Below, piece by piece: positions 24,601 to 35,651 of a stretch of 64,000 bases of DNA. Origin of the DNA: Endozoicomonas sp. SCSIO W0465. GTDB lineage: Bacteria; Pseudomonadota; Gammaproteobacteria; Pseudomonadales; Endozoicomonadaceae. The position numbers were made by a program, and so were the translations under genes. How positions within the stretch are numbered: the stretch's first letter is position 1; every line of letters starts with the position of its first letter. The stretch is from assembly GCF_023716865.1 (NCBI RefSeq), contig NZ_CP092417.1, forward strand, positions 4,566,001 to 4,630,000, in the 5' to 3' direction. A model generated the notes under the pieces. That model was not told the DNA's origin. It saw only the letters and a program-made list of their open reading frames with translations, and ran no database searches.

Positions 24601-27600
24601 TCATTGGGTTGAGTTTACCCAACCTTGTTCAGGGCACATCATCGCCAGCAGTACCTTGATAAAGCCTTTCCTCTTGATCTCGTAATCATTCACATGCGCG
24701 GTTGTCGATAGCCAGCGGTTAACGCTTTGCTCAAAACCATCACGGTATGCATGGCTACGCAATGTCCATTGAAGTTCCTCGGTAAGTGCATAAAGGTGTC
24801 GTTGTTCCCGGAGCTGGTCAGGCCAATCGTCAGGTTTTTCTTCAGAGTACAGAGCAATAAATTGTTTGGCTTTATGCAGGGTAAGCAGAGAACGCATAAG
24901 CAAGCCATAAATACACTCCTCCGTTGTGCTGGGGAGGTTGAAAAGAATCGTTTGTGGTATGTTCAATACCCTGCCTTTTTGCAATTGCTTAGTTAGCAGA
25001 ACAAGGTTATCAACCAGATGTTTCAGCGTGTCATTCAATAACCTGGTTTCTTCAGCAAACGACAAACAGCATACCGACTTCTCAACGCCGGGGACGTGAA
25101 CTGACAGCCGTTCTACATTTCCATGTATTACTCTGCTGTCAACACTGACCTGAAGCTCCATTGCTTTCGTAGCAAAATCACCCTCTCTGAGAACAACATT
25201 GTATGCTTTGGGTAATTTGATCTCCTGACATCCATGCATTGGCCAGATGAGGATACGTTTGGGGATGTCTGCATCCCCGTCGGTATTAAGTGCCCGCAGC
25301 CTGTCAAAGAGTGTTCTGGCAGCAACCTCTGTTGCGCAAATAATGTTAATATCATTGAATGATGGGCAGCGGTTCTGTAAAAAGCGCGCATATGAACCGG
25401 TAATCACAATGGGTGGACCGGTATAACAACCATTAATTTCCTGAATAATCTCCAGTGTTTTTAGCGTTAGCGCATTGCATTGCGTAACCTGCTGATCCGG
25501 AAAAAACGGCGTGCCTATTTTTAATGCTTGTTTCAAAACTCGCGTCAGGTTTTGAGCTGGACTGATGGTAGTTGCCCAAGGGATGGACGCGCTCACTGCT
25601 TTTTCTTTTTCGCTATTGACTGAATAGACTGCATGGCTATTGCTTCTATCATTGTCGCGCCCCGGAACGGCATTAGCTCGTTTAAACAGTAACTCATCCA
25701 TTATATTGGCTTCGGCGCTGCACCGATCAAACCAGCGGCTTAAAGCATAACGCAGCTTGCTTCCTTCCGGGAAACTCTGAAGGCACTTCAGGATCTGGCT
25801 CTTATGGATTTGTCGTCCATCAACAGAGCGGTTCGTGATATAACATTGTGTCAGGAAGAAGAACTGTAAGCGTACATTCTGAAATGAACTTCTGAGTGTT
25901 GTGATGGTTTGCCATACTGCTTCTGCTGACACGCTCTGATGATCAATGAGTAACTGATACTGCATCGCCATGAATTTCAATATACATTGCAGTCGACGTT
26001 GCTCATCATTTTTGATCGATACGCTGTTTAAGATTTGCCAGGTCTGTTGAATGGTATCCTGAGTGTCGTCGGTCTCATCGTACCGCTGAGGTTGCTTTAA
26101 CCTTTCCATCAGGTATTCAGCCTGTCTAGAAGAATGATCCCCGGGCACGTCATTAAATGCTTCCAATACTTTTTGGTTATCCAGATAGCCGCTATTCAAT
26201 TCTCTTGCATTCAATGCCAGCCGAGAATAAAAAATAGCCTTTTCGAGCAACCAGCCACCGCGTTCATAATCCTTAACCACCGCATCCGGTATGATCTGCC
26301 GGCCATGCAACGGCAACCCTCTTAGACAACACTGTTCTTTAAAGCGGGCGAGGTCCAGTACTGACCTGGCTGCCTGATAATCCTTAACCACGGCATCCGG
26401 TGTGACCTGCTGACCATGCAACGCCAGGCCCCTCAGGCAACATAATTCCTTAAAGCGCGCCATCCCCAGTTTGCCTTCCAGGCTCTCCGGGAAATCCTTA
26501 ACCACGGCATCCGGTATGACCTGCTGACCATTCAACGCCAGGCCCTTCAGGCAACATTCCGCTTTGAAGCGCGCTATCCCCAGTTTGCCTTCCGGGCTGT
26601 CCGGGTAATCCTTAACCACTGCTTCCGGTGTGACCTGCTGACCATTCAACAGCAGGCCCCTCAACATTGTTCCTTAAATCGCGCCAGCTCCAGTATTGCT
26701 CTGGCTGCCTGATAATCCTCAACCACGGCACCCGGCACAACCTGCTGACCATTCAACGCCAGGCCCCTCAGGCAACATTCCTCTTTGAAGCGCCCTAGTG
26801 CCAGTGTTGCATTGGCTGCCTGAAAATCCTTAACCACCGTATCCGGTGTGACCTGCCAACCACTCAACACAAGGCCCCTCTGACAACATTCCGCTTTGAA
26901 GTGCGCTAACCCCAGCTTGCCTTCCGGACTATCCGGAAAATCCCTGACCACCTCATCCGGTGTGACCTGCCGACCATTCAACGCCAGACCCCTCAGGCAA
27001 CATTCTGCTTTGAAGCGCGCCAGCTCCAGTATTGCCCTGGCTGCCTGATAATCCTTAACCACTGTATCCGGTGTGACCTGCTGGCCATTCAACGCCAGAC
27101 CCTTCAGGCAACATTCCGCTTTGAAGCGCACTATCCCCAGTTTGCCTGCCGAACTATCCGGAAAATCCTTGACCACCGCATCCGGTGAGACCTGCTGACC
27201 ATTCAACACCATGCCCCTCAGGCAACATGTCGCTTTGAAGCGCGCCAGCTCCAGAGAGGCTTTGACTAACTGATAATCCTTGACCACCGCATCCGGTGTG
27301 ACCTGCTGACCATTCAACGACAGGCTCTTCAGGCAACAGTTTTCTTTAAATCGCGCTAACCCCAGTTTGCCTGCCGGACTATTCGGAAAATCCTTGACCA
27401 CCGCATCCGGTGTGACCTGCCGACCATTCAACGCCAGGCCCCTCAGGCAACATTCTGCTTTGAAGCGCGCCAACTCCAGTGTTGCTTCAACTGCCTGTAA
27501 ATCCTTGGCCACCGTATCCGGTGTGACCCACTGACCATTCAATGCCCAGCCCCTCAGGCAACATTCTTCTTTAAAGCGTGCTATCGCTAACTGGCACTTA

Positions 27601-28037
27601 CTGCCTTGACCTGGAGCCCGGTTGAACTCCTGAATGACCCGCTCCGGGGTGATTTTTCTATTGTCATGGGGAATGTTCTGTAAACAAAGTTTTTGCAAAA
27701 AGAAACCACGTCTGAGCGAGGTTCTGTCATTTCCATAGGCTGTGAGCACATCAGCCGAGGTGATTTGACGTCCTTTTAAAATATTTTTTTTCCAAAAAGC
27801 ATCTTCAAAACATTTACCTTCATCCAGGGGGGGAGCTGTACCTCTATGTGATTGATGACTTGAGACTCGTTTACCGCTAAATACACTTCCGGAATGGTTG
27901 GAAATCCCGCTTGAGCCGGTTTGTTGAGCTTGTCGCCCCCCACTGACAGCAGGTCTTGAGTGGGAGTTAGTTGATGCTGTTGCCTTCAGAATGCCCCCCT
28001 GCTCACATGGATTGTACACGCCATCGTTTGACCTCAA
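24601..28037 (-). pseudogene. Solenoid-nucleotidyltransferase paralogue, copy 2 (frameshifted)
   Basis: Two overlapping open frames (26661 to 28037 and beyond, and 24601 to 26667) are the halves of one copy. At about 26658-26662 the usual CCTCAGGCAACATTG is shortened by four bases (CCTCAACATTG), which breaks the frame inside a repeat at its Cys-Cys pair. There are eight repeats before the break and four after it. The C-terminal domain is complete in length, but its motif reads D-I-N (25353-25345) instead of D-I-D. Both the frameshift and the changed catalytic residue point to a non-functional copy, unless the two halves are made separately. Confidence 0.75.
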
Positions 28038-28178
28038 AATGATGATCAGGTTCCATCGCGGGTGTGTCAGACAAGTCAAATTAAACGGGCATTTTTTGGA
28101 CGGTTATGCATCGCTGAAAGTTACCATATAGAAAATGCATGAACCGCAATTCTGAATGGGTGATCGGTGATCAACAGT

Positions 28179-31100
28179 TCATTGTATTGAGTTTACCCGA
28201 TCATGTTCAGGGCGCATCATCGCCAGCAGTACGTTGATAAAGTCTTTCCTCTTAATCTCGTAATCATTCACATGCGCCGTTGTCGATAGCCAGCGGTTAA
28301 CGGTTTGCTCAAAACCATCTCGGTAAGTATGGCTACGCAATTTCCATTGAAGTTCCTCAGTCAGTGCATAAAGGCGTTGCTGTTGTTCTTCCAGGAGCTG
28401 GTCGGGCCGGTCGTCAGTTTTTTCAGAGTAAGAGTCATAAATGTCCTGGCTTTATGCAGGGTAAGCAAGAGAACGCATAAACAAGCCATAAATACACTCC
28501 TCAGTTGTCTTGGGGAGGTGAAAAAAATGGTTCGTGGTATGTTCAACCTACCCTACTTTTTCGCAATTGCTCAGTTAGCAGAACAAGGTTATCAACCAAG
28601 TGTTTCAGCGTGTCATTCAATAACCCGGTTTCTTCAGCAAACGGCAAGCAGCATACCGACTTCTCAACGCCGGGAACGCAAACTGACAGACGTTGTACAT
28701 TTCCATACATTAATCTGGTGTCAACATTGACCTGAAGCCCCATTGCTTTCGTTCTAAAATCACCCTCTCTGAGAACAATATTGTATGCTTTGGGTAATTT
28801 GATCTCCTGACATCCGTGCATTGGCCAGATGAGGATACGTTTGGGGATGTCTGCATCCTCGTCGGTATTAAGTGCCCGCAGCCTGTCAAGGAGTGTTCTG
28901 GCAGCCACCTCTGTTGCGCAAATAATGTCAATATCATTGAATGATGAGCAGCGGTGCTGTAAAAACCGCGCGTATGAGCCGGTAATCACAATGGGTGGAT
29001 CAGTATAACCGCCATTGATTTCCTGAATAATTTCCAGTGCTTTCAGCGTTAGGGTATTGAACTGCCGGGCCTGCTGTACCGGGGAAAGCGCAGTGCCTGT
29101 TTGCAACGTTTGTTTTAACGCTTGCTCCCGGTTTTGGGCCGCATTGACGGTAGCGGCTCTGGTGACGGACGCGCTCTCTGCTTTTTCTTTTACGCTATTG
29201 ACTGAATGGTTATTGCTTCGATCATTGCTCCGCTCCGGAACAGTATTATCTGGTTTAAACAGTAACTGATCCATTATATTGGCCCGGGCGCTGCATTGTT
29301 CAAACCACCGGCTTAAAGCATGACCCAATTTGCTTCCTTCAGGGAAACTCTGAAGGCACTCCAGAACCTCGTTCTTATGGATTGGTCGTCCATCAACAGG
29401 CTGGTTCGTGATATAACATCGTGCCAGGAAAAAGAACCGTAAGCGTGAATTCTGAAATGAACGTCTGAGTGTTGTGATGGTTTGCCATACCGCTTCTGCT
29501 GACACGCACTGATGATCAATGAGTAACTGATACTGCATCGCCATGAATTTCAATATACATTGCAGTCGACGCTGCTCATCATTTTTGATCGATACGCTGT
29601 TCAAGATTTGCCAAGCCTGTTGAATGGTATCCTGAGTGTCGTCGGTTTCATCGTACCGCTGAGGTTGCTTTAACCTTTGCATCAGGTATTCAGCTTGCCT
29701 TGAAGAGTGATCCCCGGGTACGTCATTAAATGCTGCCAATACTTTTTGGGTATCCAGACAGGCGCTATTCAATTCTTTTGCATGCAATGCCAGCTGAGAA
29801 TAAAAAATAGCCTTTTCGAGCAACCAGCCACCGCGTTCATAATCCTCAACCACTGCATCCGGTATGACCTGTCGGCCATTCAACGCCAAGCCCCTCAGGC
29901 AACATAGTGCTTTAAAGCGGGCCAGCTCCAGTGCTGCCCCGGCTGCCTGATAATCCTTAACCACGGCATCCGGTGTGACCTGCTGGCCATTCAACACCAG
30001 ACCCTTAAGGCAACATTCCGCTTTGAAACGTGCCATCGCCAGTTTGCCTTCCGAACTATCCGGAAAATCCTTGACCACTGCATCCGGTGTGACCTGTCGG
30101 CCATTCAACGCCAGGCCCTTCAGGCAACATAGTTCTTTAAAGCGGGCCAGCTCCAGTGCTGCCCCGGCTGCCTGATAATCCTTAACCACGGCATCCGGTG
30201 TGACCTGTCGGCCATTCAACGCCAAGCCCCTCAGGCAACATAGTTCTTTAAAGCGGGCCAGCTCCAGTGCTGCCCCGGCTGCCTGATAATCTTTAACCAC
30301 GGCATCCGGTGTGACCTGCTGGCCATTCAACACCAGACCCTTCAGGCAACATTCCGCTTTGAAACGTGCTATCGCCAGTTTGCCTTCCGAACTATCCGGA
30401 AAATCCTTGACCACTGCATCCGGTGTGACCTGTCGGCCATTAAACGCCAAGCCCCTCAGGCAACATAGTTCTTTAAAGCGGGCCAGCTCCAGTGCTGCCC
30501 CGGCTGCCTGATAATCCTTAACCACGGCATCCGGTGTGACCTGCTGGCCATTCAACGACAGACCTCTCGGGCAACATTCCGCTTTGAAGCGAGCCAACCC
30601 CAGCTTGCCTTCCGGACTATCCGGAAAATCCTTAACCACGGCATCCGGGAGGACCTGCTGGCTATTCAGCAACAGGCCTCTCAGGCAACATTCCGCTTTG
30701 AAGCGCGCCAGCTCCAGTATTGCCCTGGCTGCCTGATAATCCTTAACCACTGTATCCGGTGTAACCTGCTGGCCATTCAACAGCAGGCCCCTCAGACAAC
30801 ATTCCGCTTTGAAGCGTGCTTTCCCCCGTTTGCCCTCCGGACTTTCCGGAAAATCCTTAACCACCGCATCCGGTGTGACCTGCTGGCCATTCAGCGCCTG
30901 GCCCCTCAGGCAACACTCCGCTTTGAAGCGCGCTATCCCCAGTTTGCCATGCGGGCTACCCGGGAAAGCCTTAACCACTGCAGCCGGTCTGATCTGCTGG
31001 CCGTTCAACGGCAGCCCCCTCAGGCAACATTCCGCTTTGAAACGCGCTATCCCCAGTTTGCCTTCCGGACTATCCGGGAAGTCTTTAACCACCGCATCCG

Positions 31101-31605
31101 GTGTGACCTGCTGGCCATTCAACAGCAGGCCCCTCAGACAACATTCCGCTTTGAAGCGCGCTATCGCTAATTGGCACTTGTTGTTTCGGTCTGGCTTTCT
31201 GTTGAATTCTTGAACTACCTGATCCGGGGTGATTTTTTTATTATCATGTGGAATGTTCTCCAGGTAGAGCTTTTGCAAAAAGAAGCCACTTCTGAGCGAG
31301 GTTCTGTCATTTCCATAGGCTGTAAGTACATCAGCCGGGGTGATTTGACGTCTTTGTAATATTTTTTTTCCCCAAAAGGCATCTTCAAAACATTTACCTT
31401 CATCCGGGGTGGTGGCTGTAGCTCTATGGGATTGATGACTTGAGACTCGTTTACCGTTAAATACACTTGAACGCCCGCTTGAACCGGTTTGTTGAGCTTG
31501 TCGCCCTCCACTGACAGCAGGTCTTGAGTGGGAGTTAGTTGATGCTGTTGCCTTCAGAATGCCCCCCTGCTCACTTGGACTGTACACGCCATCGTTTGAC
31601 CTCAA
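28179..31605 (-). pseudogene. Solenoid-nucleotidyltransferase paralogue, copy 3 (3' end decayed)
   Basis: The frame is open from the shared TTG at 31605 to a stop at 28543 (1,020 residues), with 12 repeats and an intact GS...D-x-D motif (28935-28927). The stop follows QLRKSRVG. In other copies the protein continues for about 120 residues with IPRTILFNLP and a helical tail. The DNA for that tail is still recognisable down to about 28179 but carries several small insertions and deletions (for example near 28430, 28525 and 28545) that scatter it over three frames. A truncated but partly active product is possible. Confidence 0.7.
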
Positions 31606-31747
31606 AATGATGATCAGGTTCCATCGCGGGTGTATCAGACAAGTCAAATTAAACAGGCATTTTTTGGACGGTTATGCATCGCTGAAAGTTACCCATATAG
31701 AAAAGGCATGAACCACAATTCTGAATGGGTGATCGGTGATCAACAGT

Positions 31748-34700
31748 TCATTGTATTAATTTTACCCGATCATGTTCAGGGCGCATCATCGCCAGCAGTA
31801 CGTTGATAAAGTCTTTCCTCTTGATCTCGTAATCATTCACATGCGCGGTTGTCGTTAGCCAGCGGTTAACGGTTTGCTCAAAACCATCCCGGTAAGTATG
31901 GCTACGCAATTTCCATTGAAGTTCCTCAGTCAGTGCATAAAGGCGTTGCTGTTGTTCTTCCAGGAGCTCGTCGGGCCGGTCGTCAGGTTTTTCTTCAGAG
32001 AACAGAGCGATAAATTGTTTGGCTTTATGCAGGGTAAGCAGAGAACGCATAAGCAAGCCAAAAATACACTCCTCCGTTGTCTTGGGGAGGTTGAAAAGAA
32101 TGGTTCGTGGTATGTTGAATACCCTGCCTTTTCGCAACTGCTCGGTTAGCAGAACAAGGTTATCAACCAAGTGTTTCAGCGTGTCATTCAATAACCCGGT
32201 TTCTTCAGCAAACGGCAAACAGCATACCGGCTTCTCAACGCCAGGGACGTGGACTGACAGCCGTTCGGCATTGCCATGTGTTACTCTGGAGTCAACACTG
32301 ACCTGAAGCTCCATTGCTTTCGTAGCAAAATCACCCTCTCTGAGAACAATATTGTATGCTTCAGGTAATTTGATCTCCTGACATCCATGCATTGGCCAGA
32401 TGAGGATACGTTTGGGGATGTCTGCATCTTCGTCGGTATTAAGTGCCCGCAGCCTGTCAAGGAGTGTTCTGGCAGCCACCTCTGTCGCACAAATAATGTC
32501 AATATCATGGAATGATGAGCAGCGGTGCTGTAAAAACCGCGCGTATGAACCGGTAATCACAATGGGTGGATCAGTATAACTGCCATTGATTTCCTGAATA
32601 ATGTCCAGTGCTTTCAGCGTTAGGGTATTGAACTGCAGAACCTGCTGCTCCGGAGAAAACGCAGTGCTTGTTTGCAACGTTGGTTTTAACGCTTGCTTCC
32701 GGTTTTGGGCCGCATTGACGGTAGCTGCTCTGGTGACGGACGCGCTCTCTGCTTTTTCTTTTACACTATTGACTGAATGGACTGAATGGCCATCGCTTCT
32801 ATCATTGCTCCACCCCGGATCGGTATTATCTCGTTTAAACAGTAAATTATCGATTATATTGGCCTGGATGTTGCCTTGTTCAAACCAGCGGCTTAAAGCA
32901 TAACGCAATTTGCTTCCTTCAGGGAAACTCTGAAGGCACTCCAGAACCTCGCTCTTATGGATTGGTCGTCCATCAACAGACTGGTTCGTGATATAACATC
33001 GTGCCAGGAAAAAGAACGGTAAGCGTGAATTTTTAAATGAACGCCTGAGTGTTGTGATGATTTGCCATACCGCTTCTGCTGACACGCTCTGATGATCAAT
33101 GAGTAACTGATACTGCATCGCCATGAATTTCAATATACATTGCAGTCGACGCTGCTCATCATTTTTGATCGATACGCTGTTTAAGATTTGCCAGGCCTGT
33201 TGAATGGTATCCTGAGCGTCATCGGTTTCATCGAACAGCTGGGGTTGATTTAACCTTTGCATCAGGAATTCAGCCTGCCTTGAAGAGTGATCCCCGGATA
33301 CGCCATTAAATGCTGCCAATACTTTTTGGTTATCCAGATAGCCGCTATTCAATGCTCTTGCATGCAATGCCAGCCGAGAATAAAAAATAGCCTTTTCAAG
33401 CAACCAGCCACCGTGTTCATAATCCTTAACCACGGCATCCGGTATGACCTGCCGACCATTCAACGGCAACCCCCTTAGGCAACATTCTTCTTTAAAGCGG
33501 GCCTGCTCCAGTACTGCCCTGGCTGCCTGATAATCCTTAATCACTGCATCCGGTGTGACCTGCTGACCATGCAACGCCAGGCCCCTCAGGCAACATTGTT
33601 CTTTAAAGCGCGCCAGCTCCAGTATTGCTCTGATTGCCTGATAATCCTCAACCACGGCACCCGGCGCAACCTGCTGGCCATGCAACGCCAGGCCCCTCAG
33701 ACAACATTCCGCTTTGAAGCGTGCTATCCCCAGTTTACCTACCGGACCGTCCGGAAAATCCTCAACCACCGCATCCGGTGTGACCTGCCAGCCATTCAAC
33801 GCCAGACCCCTCAGGCAACATTCTTGCTTAAAGCGCGCCAGCTCCAGGATTGCTTTGGCTGCCTGATAATCCTTAACCACCGCATCCGGGGTGATCTGTC
33901 GGCCATTCAACAGCAGTCCCCTCTGGCAACATTCTGCTTTGAAGCGAGCCAGATCCAGTGTTGCCTTGACTGCCTGAAACGCCTTAACCACCTCATCCGG
34001 TGTGACCTGCTGACCATTCAATAGCAGCCCCATCAGGCAACATCGTTCCTTGAAGTGTGCTAACTTCAGTTTGCCTTCCAGACTGAACGGGAACTCCTTA
34101 ACCACCGCATCCGGTGTGACCTGCTGGCCGTTCAACAGCAAGCCCCTCAAGCAACATTCTGATTTGAAGTACGCCAGCTCTGGTATTGCTCTGGCTGCCT
34201 GATAAACCGTAACCACCTCATCCGCTGTGACCTGCTGGCCATTCAACAACAGCCCCCGCAGGCAGCATTCCGCTCTGAAGCGCGCTAGCTCCAGTGTTGC
34301 CCTGACTGCCTGATAATCCTTAACCACCGCATCCGGTGTGACCTGCTGGCCACTCAACAGCATCCCCTTCAGGCAACATTGTTCCTTAAAGCGCGCCAGC
34401 TCCAGGGCTGCCCTGGCCGCCCGGCAATCCCTGACCACCAAATCCGGTATGACCTCCCGGCCATTCAACGGCAGCCCCCTCAGACAACATTCCGCTTTAA
34501 AGCGCAACAGCTCCAGTGTTGCGTTGGCTACCTGATAATCCTTGAGCACCTCATCCGGAGCGACCTGCTGACCACTCAATGGCAGCCCCCTCAGGCAACA
34601 TTGTTCCTTAAAGCGCGCCAGCTCCAGTGTTGCGTTGGCTGACTGAAAATCCTTGACCACCTCATCCGGTGTGACCTGCTGACCATTCAACAGCAGGCCC

Positions 34701-35632
34701 CTCAGGCAACATTGTTCCTTAAAGCGCGCCAGCTCCAGTATTGCCCCGGCTGCCTGACAATCCCTGACCACCTCATCCGGTGTGACCTGCTGGCCATTTA
34801 GCGGCAGGCCCCTCAGACAACAATCCGTTTTGAAGCGTACCAGTTCCAATGTTGCTTTGGCTGCCTGACAATCCTTGACCACCTCATCCGGTGTGACCTG
34901 CTGGCCATTCAGCGCCAAACCCCTCAGGCAACATTCTGTTTTGAAGCGCGCCAGCTCCAGAGTGGCCCTGGCTGCCTGGAAATCCTTAACCACCAAATCC
35001 GGCGTGACCTGCTGGCCATTCAACGCCAGGCCCCTCAGGCAACACTGTTCCTTAAAACGCGCTATCCCCAGTTTACCTGCCGGACTATCCGGGAAACCCT
35101 GAAGCACCTCATCCGGTGTGATCTGCCAGCCATTCAACGACAGACCCGTCAGGAAACATTTTTCCTTAAAGTGTGCTATTGCTAACTGGTACTTGCTGTT
35201 TCGATCCGGAACCCGGTTGAATTCCTGAATGACCTGTTCCGGGGTAATTTTTCTATTGTCATGTGGAATGTTCTGTAAACAGAGTTTTTGCAAAAAGTAG
35301 CCACGTCTGAGTGAATTTCTGTCGTTTCCATAGGCTATAAGCACATCAGCCGTGGTGACTATACGTCCTTTAAATATATTTTTTTTCCAAAAGGCATCTT
35401 CAAAACATTTACCTTCATCCGGGGTGGTAACTTTACCTCTATGAGACGGATGGTTTGAGACTCGTTTACCGTTAAAGACACTTCCGGAACGGTTGGAGGG
35501 TCCCCTTGAGCCGGTTTGTTCGGCTTGTCGGCCATCCCTGACAGGATGCCTTGGGTGGGAGTAGGTCGATGCTGTTGCTTTCAGAATGAAACCCTGCTCA
35601 CTTGGACTATAAACGCGAACATTTGACCTCAA
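31748..35632 (-). CDS. Solenoid-nucleotidyltransferase paralogue, copy 4
   Basis: 1,294 residues, complete. It starts at TTG 35632, the only possible start in this frame after the preceding stop. Polar N-terminus; cap with EDAFWKKNIFKGRIVTTADV; 16 repeats, mostly the 37-residue class (YQAARATLELARFK type); degenerate helical region; linker; and C-terminal domain with VITGSYARFLQHRC and DIDIIC (D-x-D at 32506-32498). The usual Asn before the D-x-D is His here (SSFHDIDI). The upstream copy 5 ends 20 bases before the start, so translation may be coupled. Function unknown; the solenoid is presumably a binding module and the C-terminus an enzyme. Confidence 0.8.
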   Translation of the reverse strand: MRSNVRVYSPSEQGFILKATASTYSHPRHPVRDGRQAEQTGSRGPSNRSGSVFNGKRVSNHPSHRGKVTTPDEGKCFEDAFWKKNIFKGRIVTTADVLIAYGNDRNSLRRGYFLQKLCLQNIPHDNRKITPEQVIQEFNRVPDRNSKYQLAIAHFKEKCFLTGLSLNGWQITPDEVLQGFPDSPAGKLGIARFKEQCCLRGLALNGQQVTPDLVVKDFQAARATLELARFKTECCLRGLALNGQQVTPDEVVKDCQAAKATLELVRFKTDCCLRGLPLNGQQVTPDEVVRDCQAAGAILELARFKEQCCLRGLLLNGQQVTPDEVVKDFQSANATLELARFKEQCCLRGLPLSGQQVAPDEVLKDYQVANATLELLRFKAECCLRGLPLNGREVIPDLVVRDCRAARAALELARFKEQCCLKGMLLSGQQVTPDAVVKDYQAVRATLELARFRAECCLRGLLLNGQQVTADEVVTVYQAARAIPELAYFKSECCLRGLLLNGQQVTPDAVVKEFPFSLEGKLKLAHFKERCCLMGLLLNGQQVTPDEVVKAFQAVKATLDLARFKAECCQRGLLLNGRQITPDAVVKDYQAAKAILELARFKQECCLRGLALNGWQVTPDAVVEDFPDGPVGKLGIARFKAECCLRGLALHGQQVAPGAVVEDYQAIRAILELARFKEQCCLRGLALHGQQVTPDAVIKDYQAARAVLEQARFKEECCLRGLPLNGRQVIPDAVVKDYEHGGWLLEKAIFYSRLALHARALNSGYLDNQKVLAAFNGVSGDHSSRQAEFLMQRLNQPQLFDETDDAQDTIQQAWQILNSVSIKNDEQRRLQCILKFMAMQYQLLIDHQSVSAEAVWQIITTLRRSFKNSRLPFFFLARCYITNQSVDGRPIHKSEVLECLQSFPEGSKLRYALSRWFEQGNIQANIIDNLLFKRDNTDPGWSNDRSDGHSVHSVNSVKEKAESASVTRAATVNAAQNRKQALKPTLQTSTAFSPEQQVLQFNTLTLKALDIIQEINGSYTDPPIVITGSYARFLQHRCSSFHDIDIICATEVAARTLLDRLRALNTDEDADIPKRILIWPMHGCQEIKLPEAYNIVLREGDFATKAMELQVSVDSRVTHGNAERLSVHVPGVEKPVCCLPFAEETGLLNDTLKHLVDNLVLLTEQLRKGRVFNIPRTILFNLPKTTEECIFGLLMRSLLTLHKAKQFIALFSEEKPDDRPDELLEEQQQRLYALTEELQWKLRSHTYRDGFEQTVNRWLTTTAHVNDYEIKRKDFINVLLAMMRPEHDRVKLIQ

Positions 35633-35651
35633 AATGATTGTCAGGTTCCAT

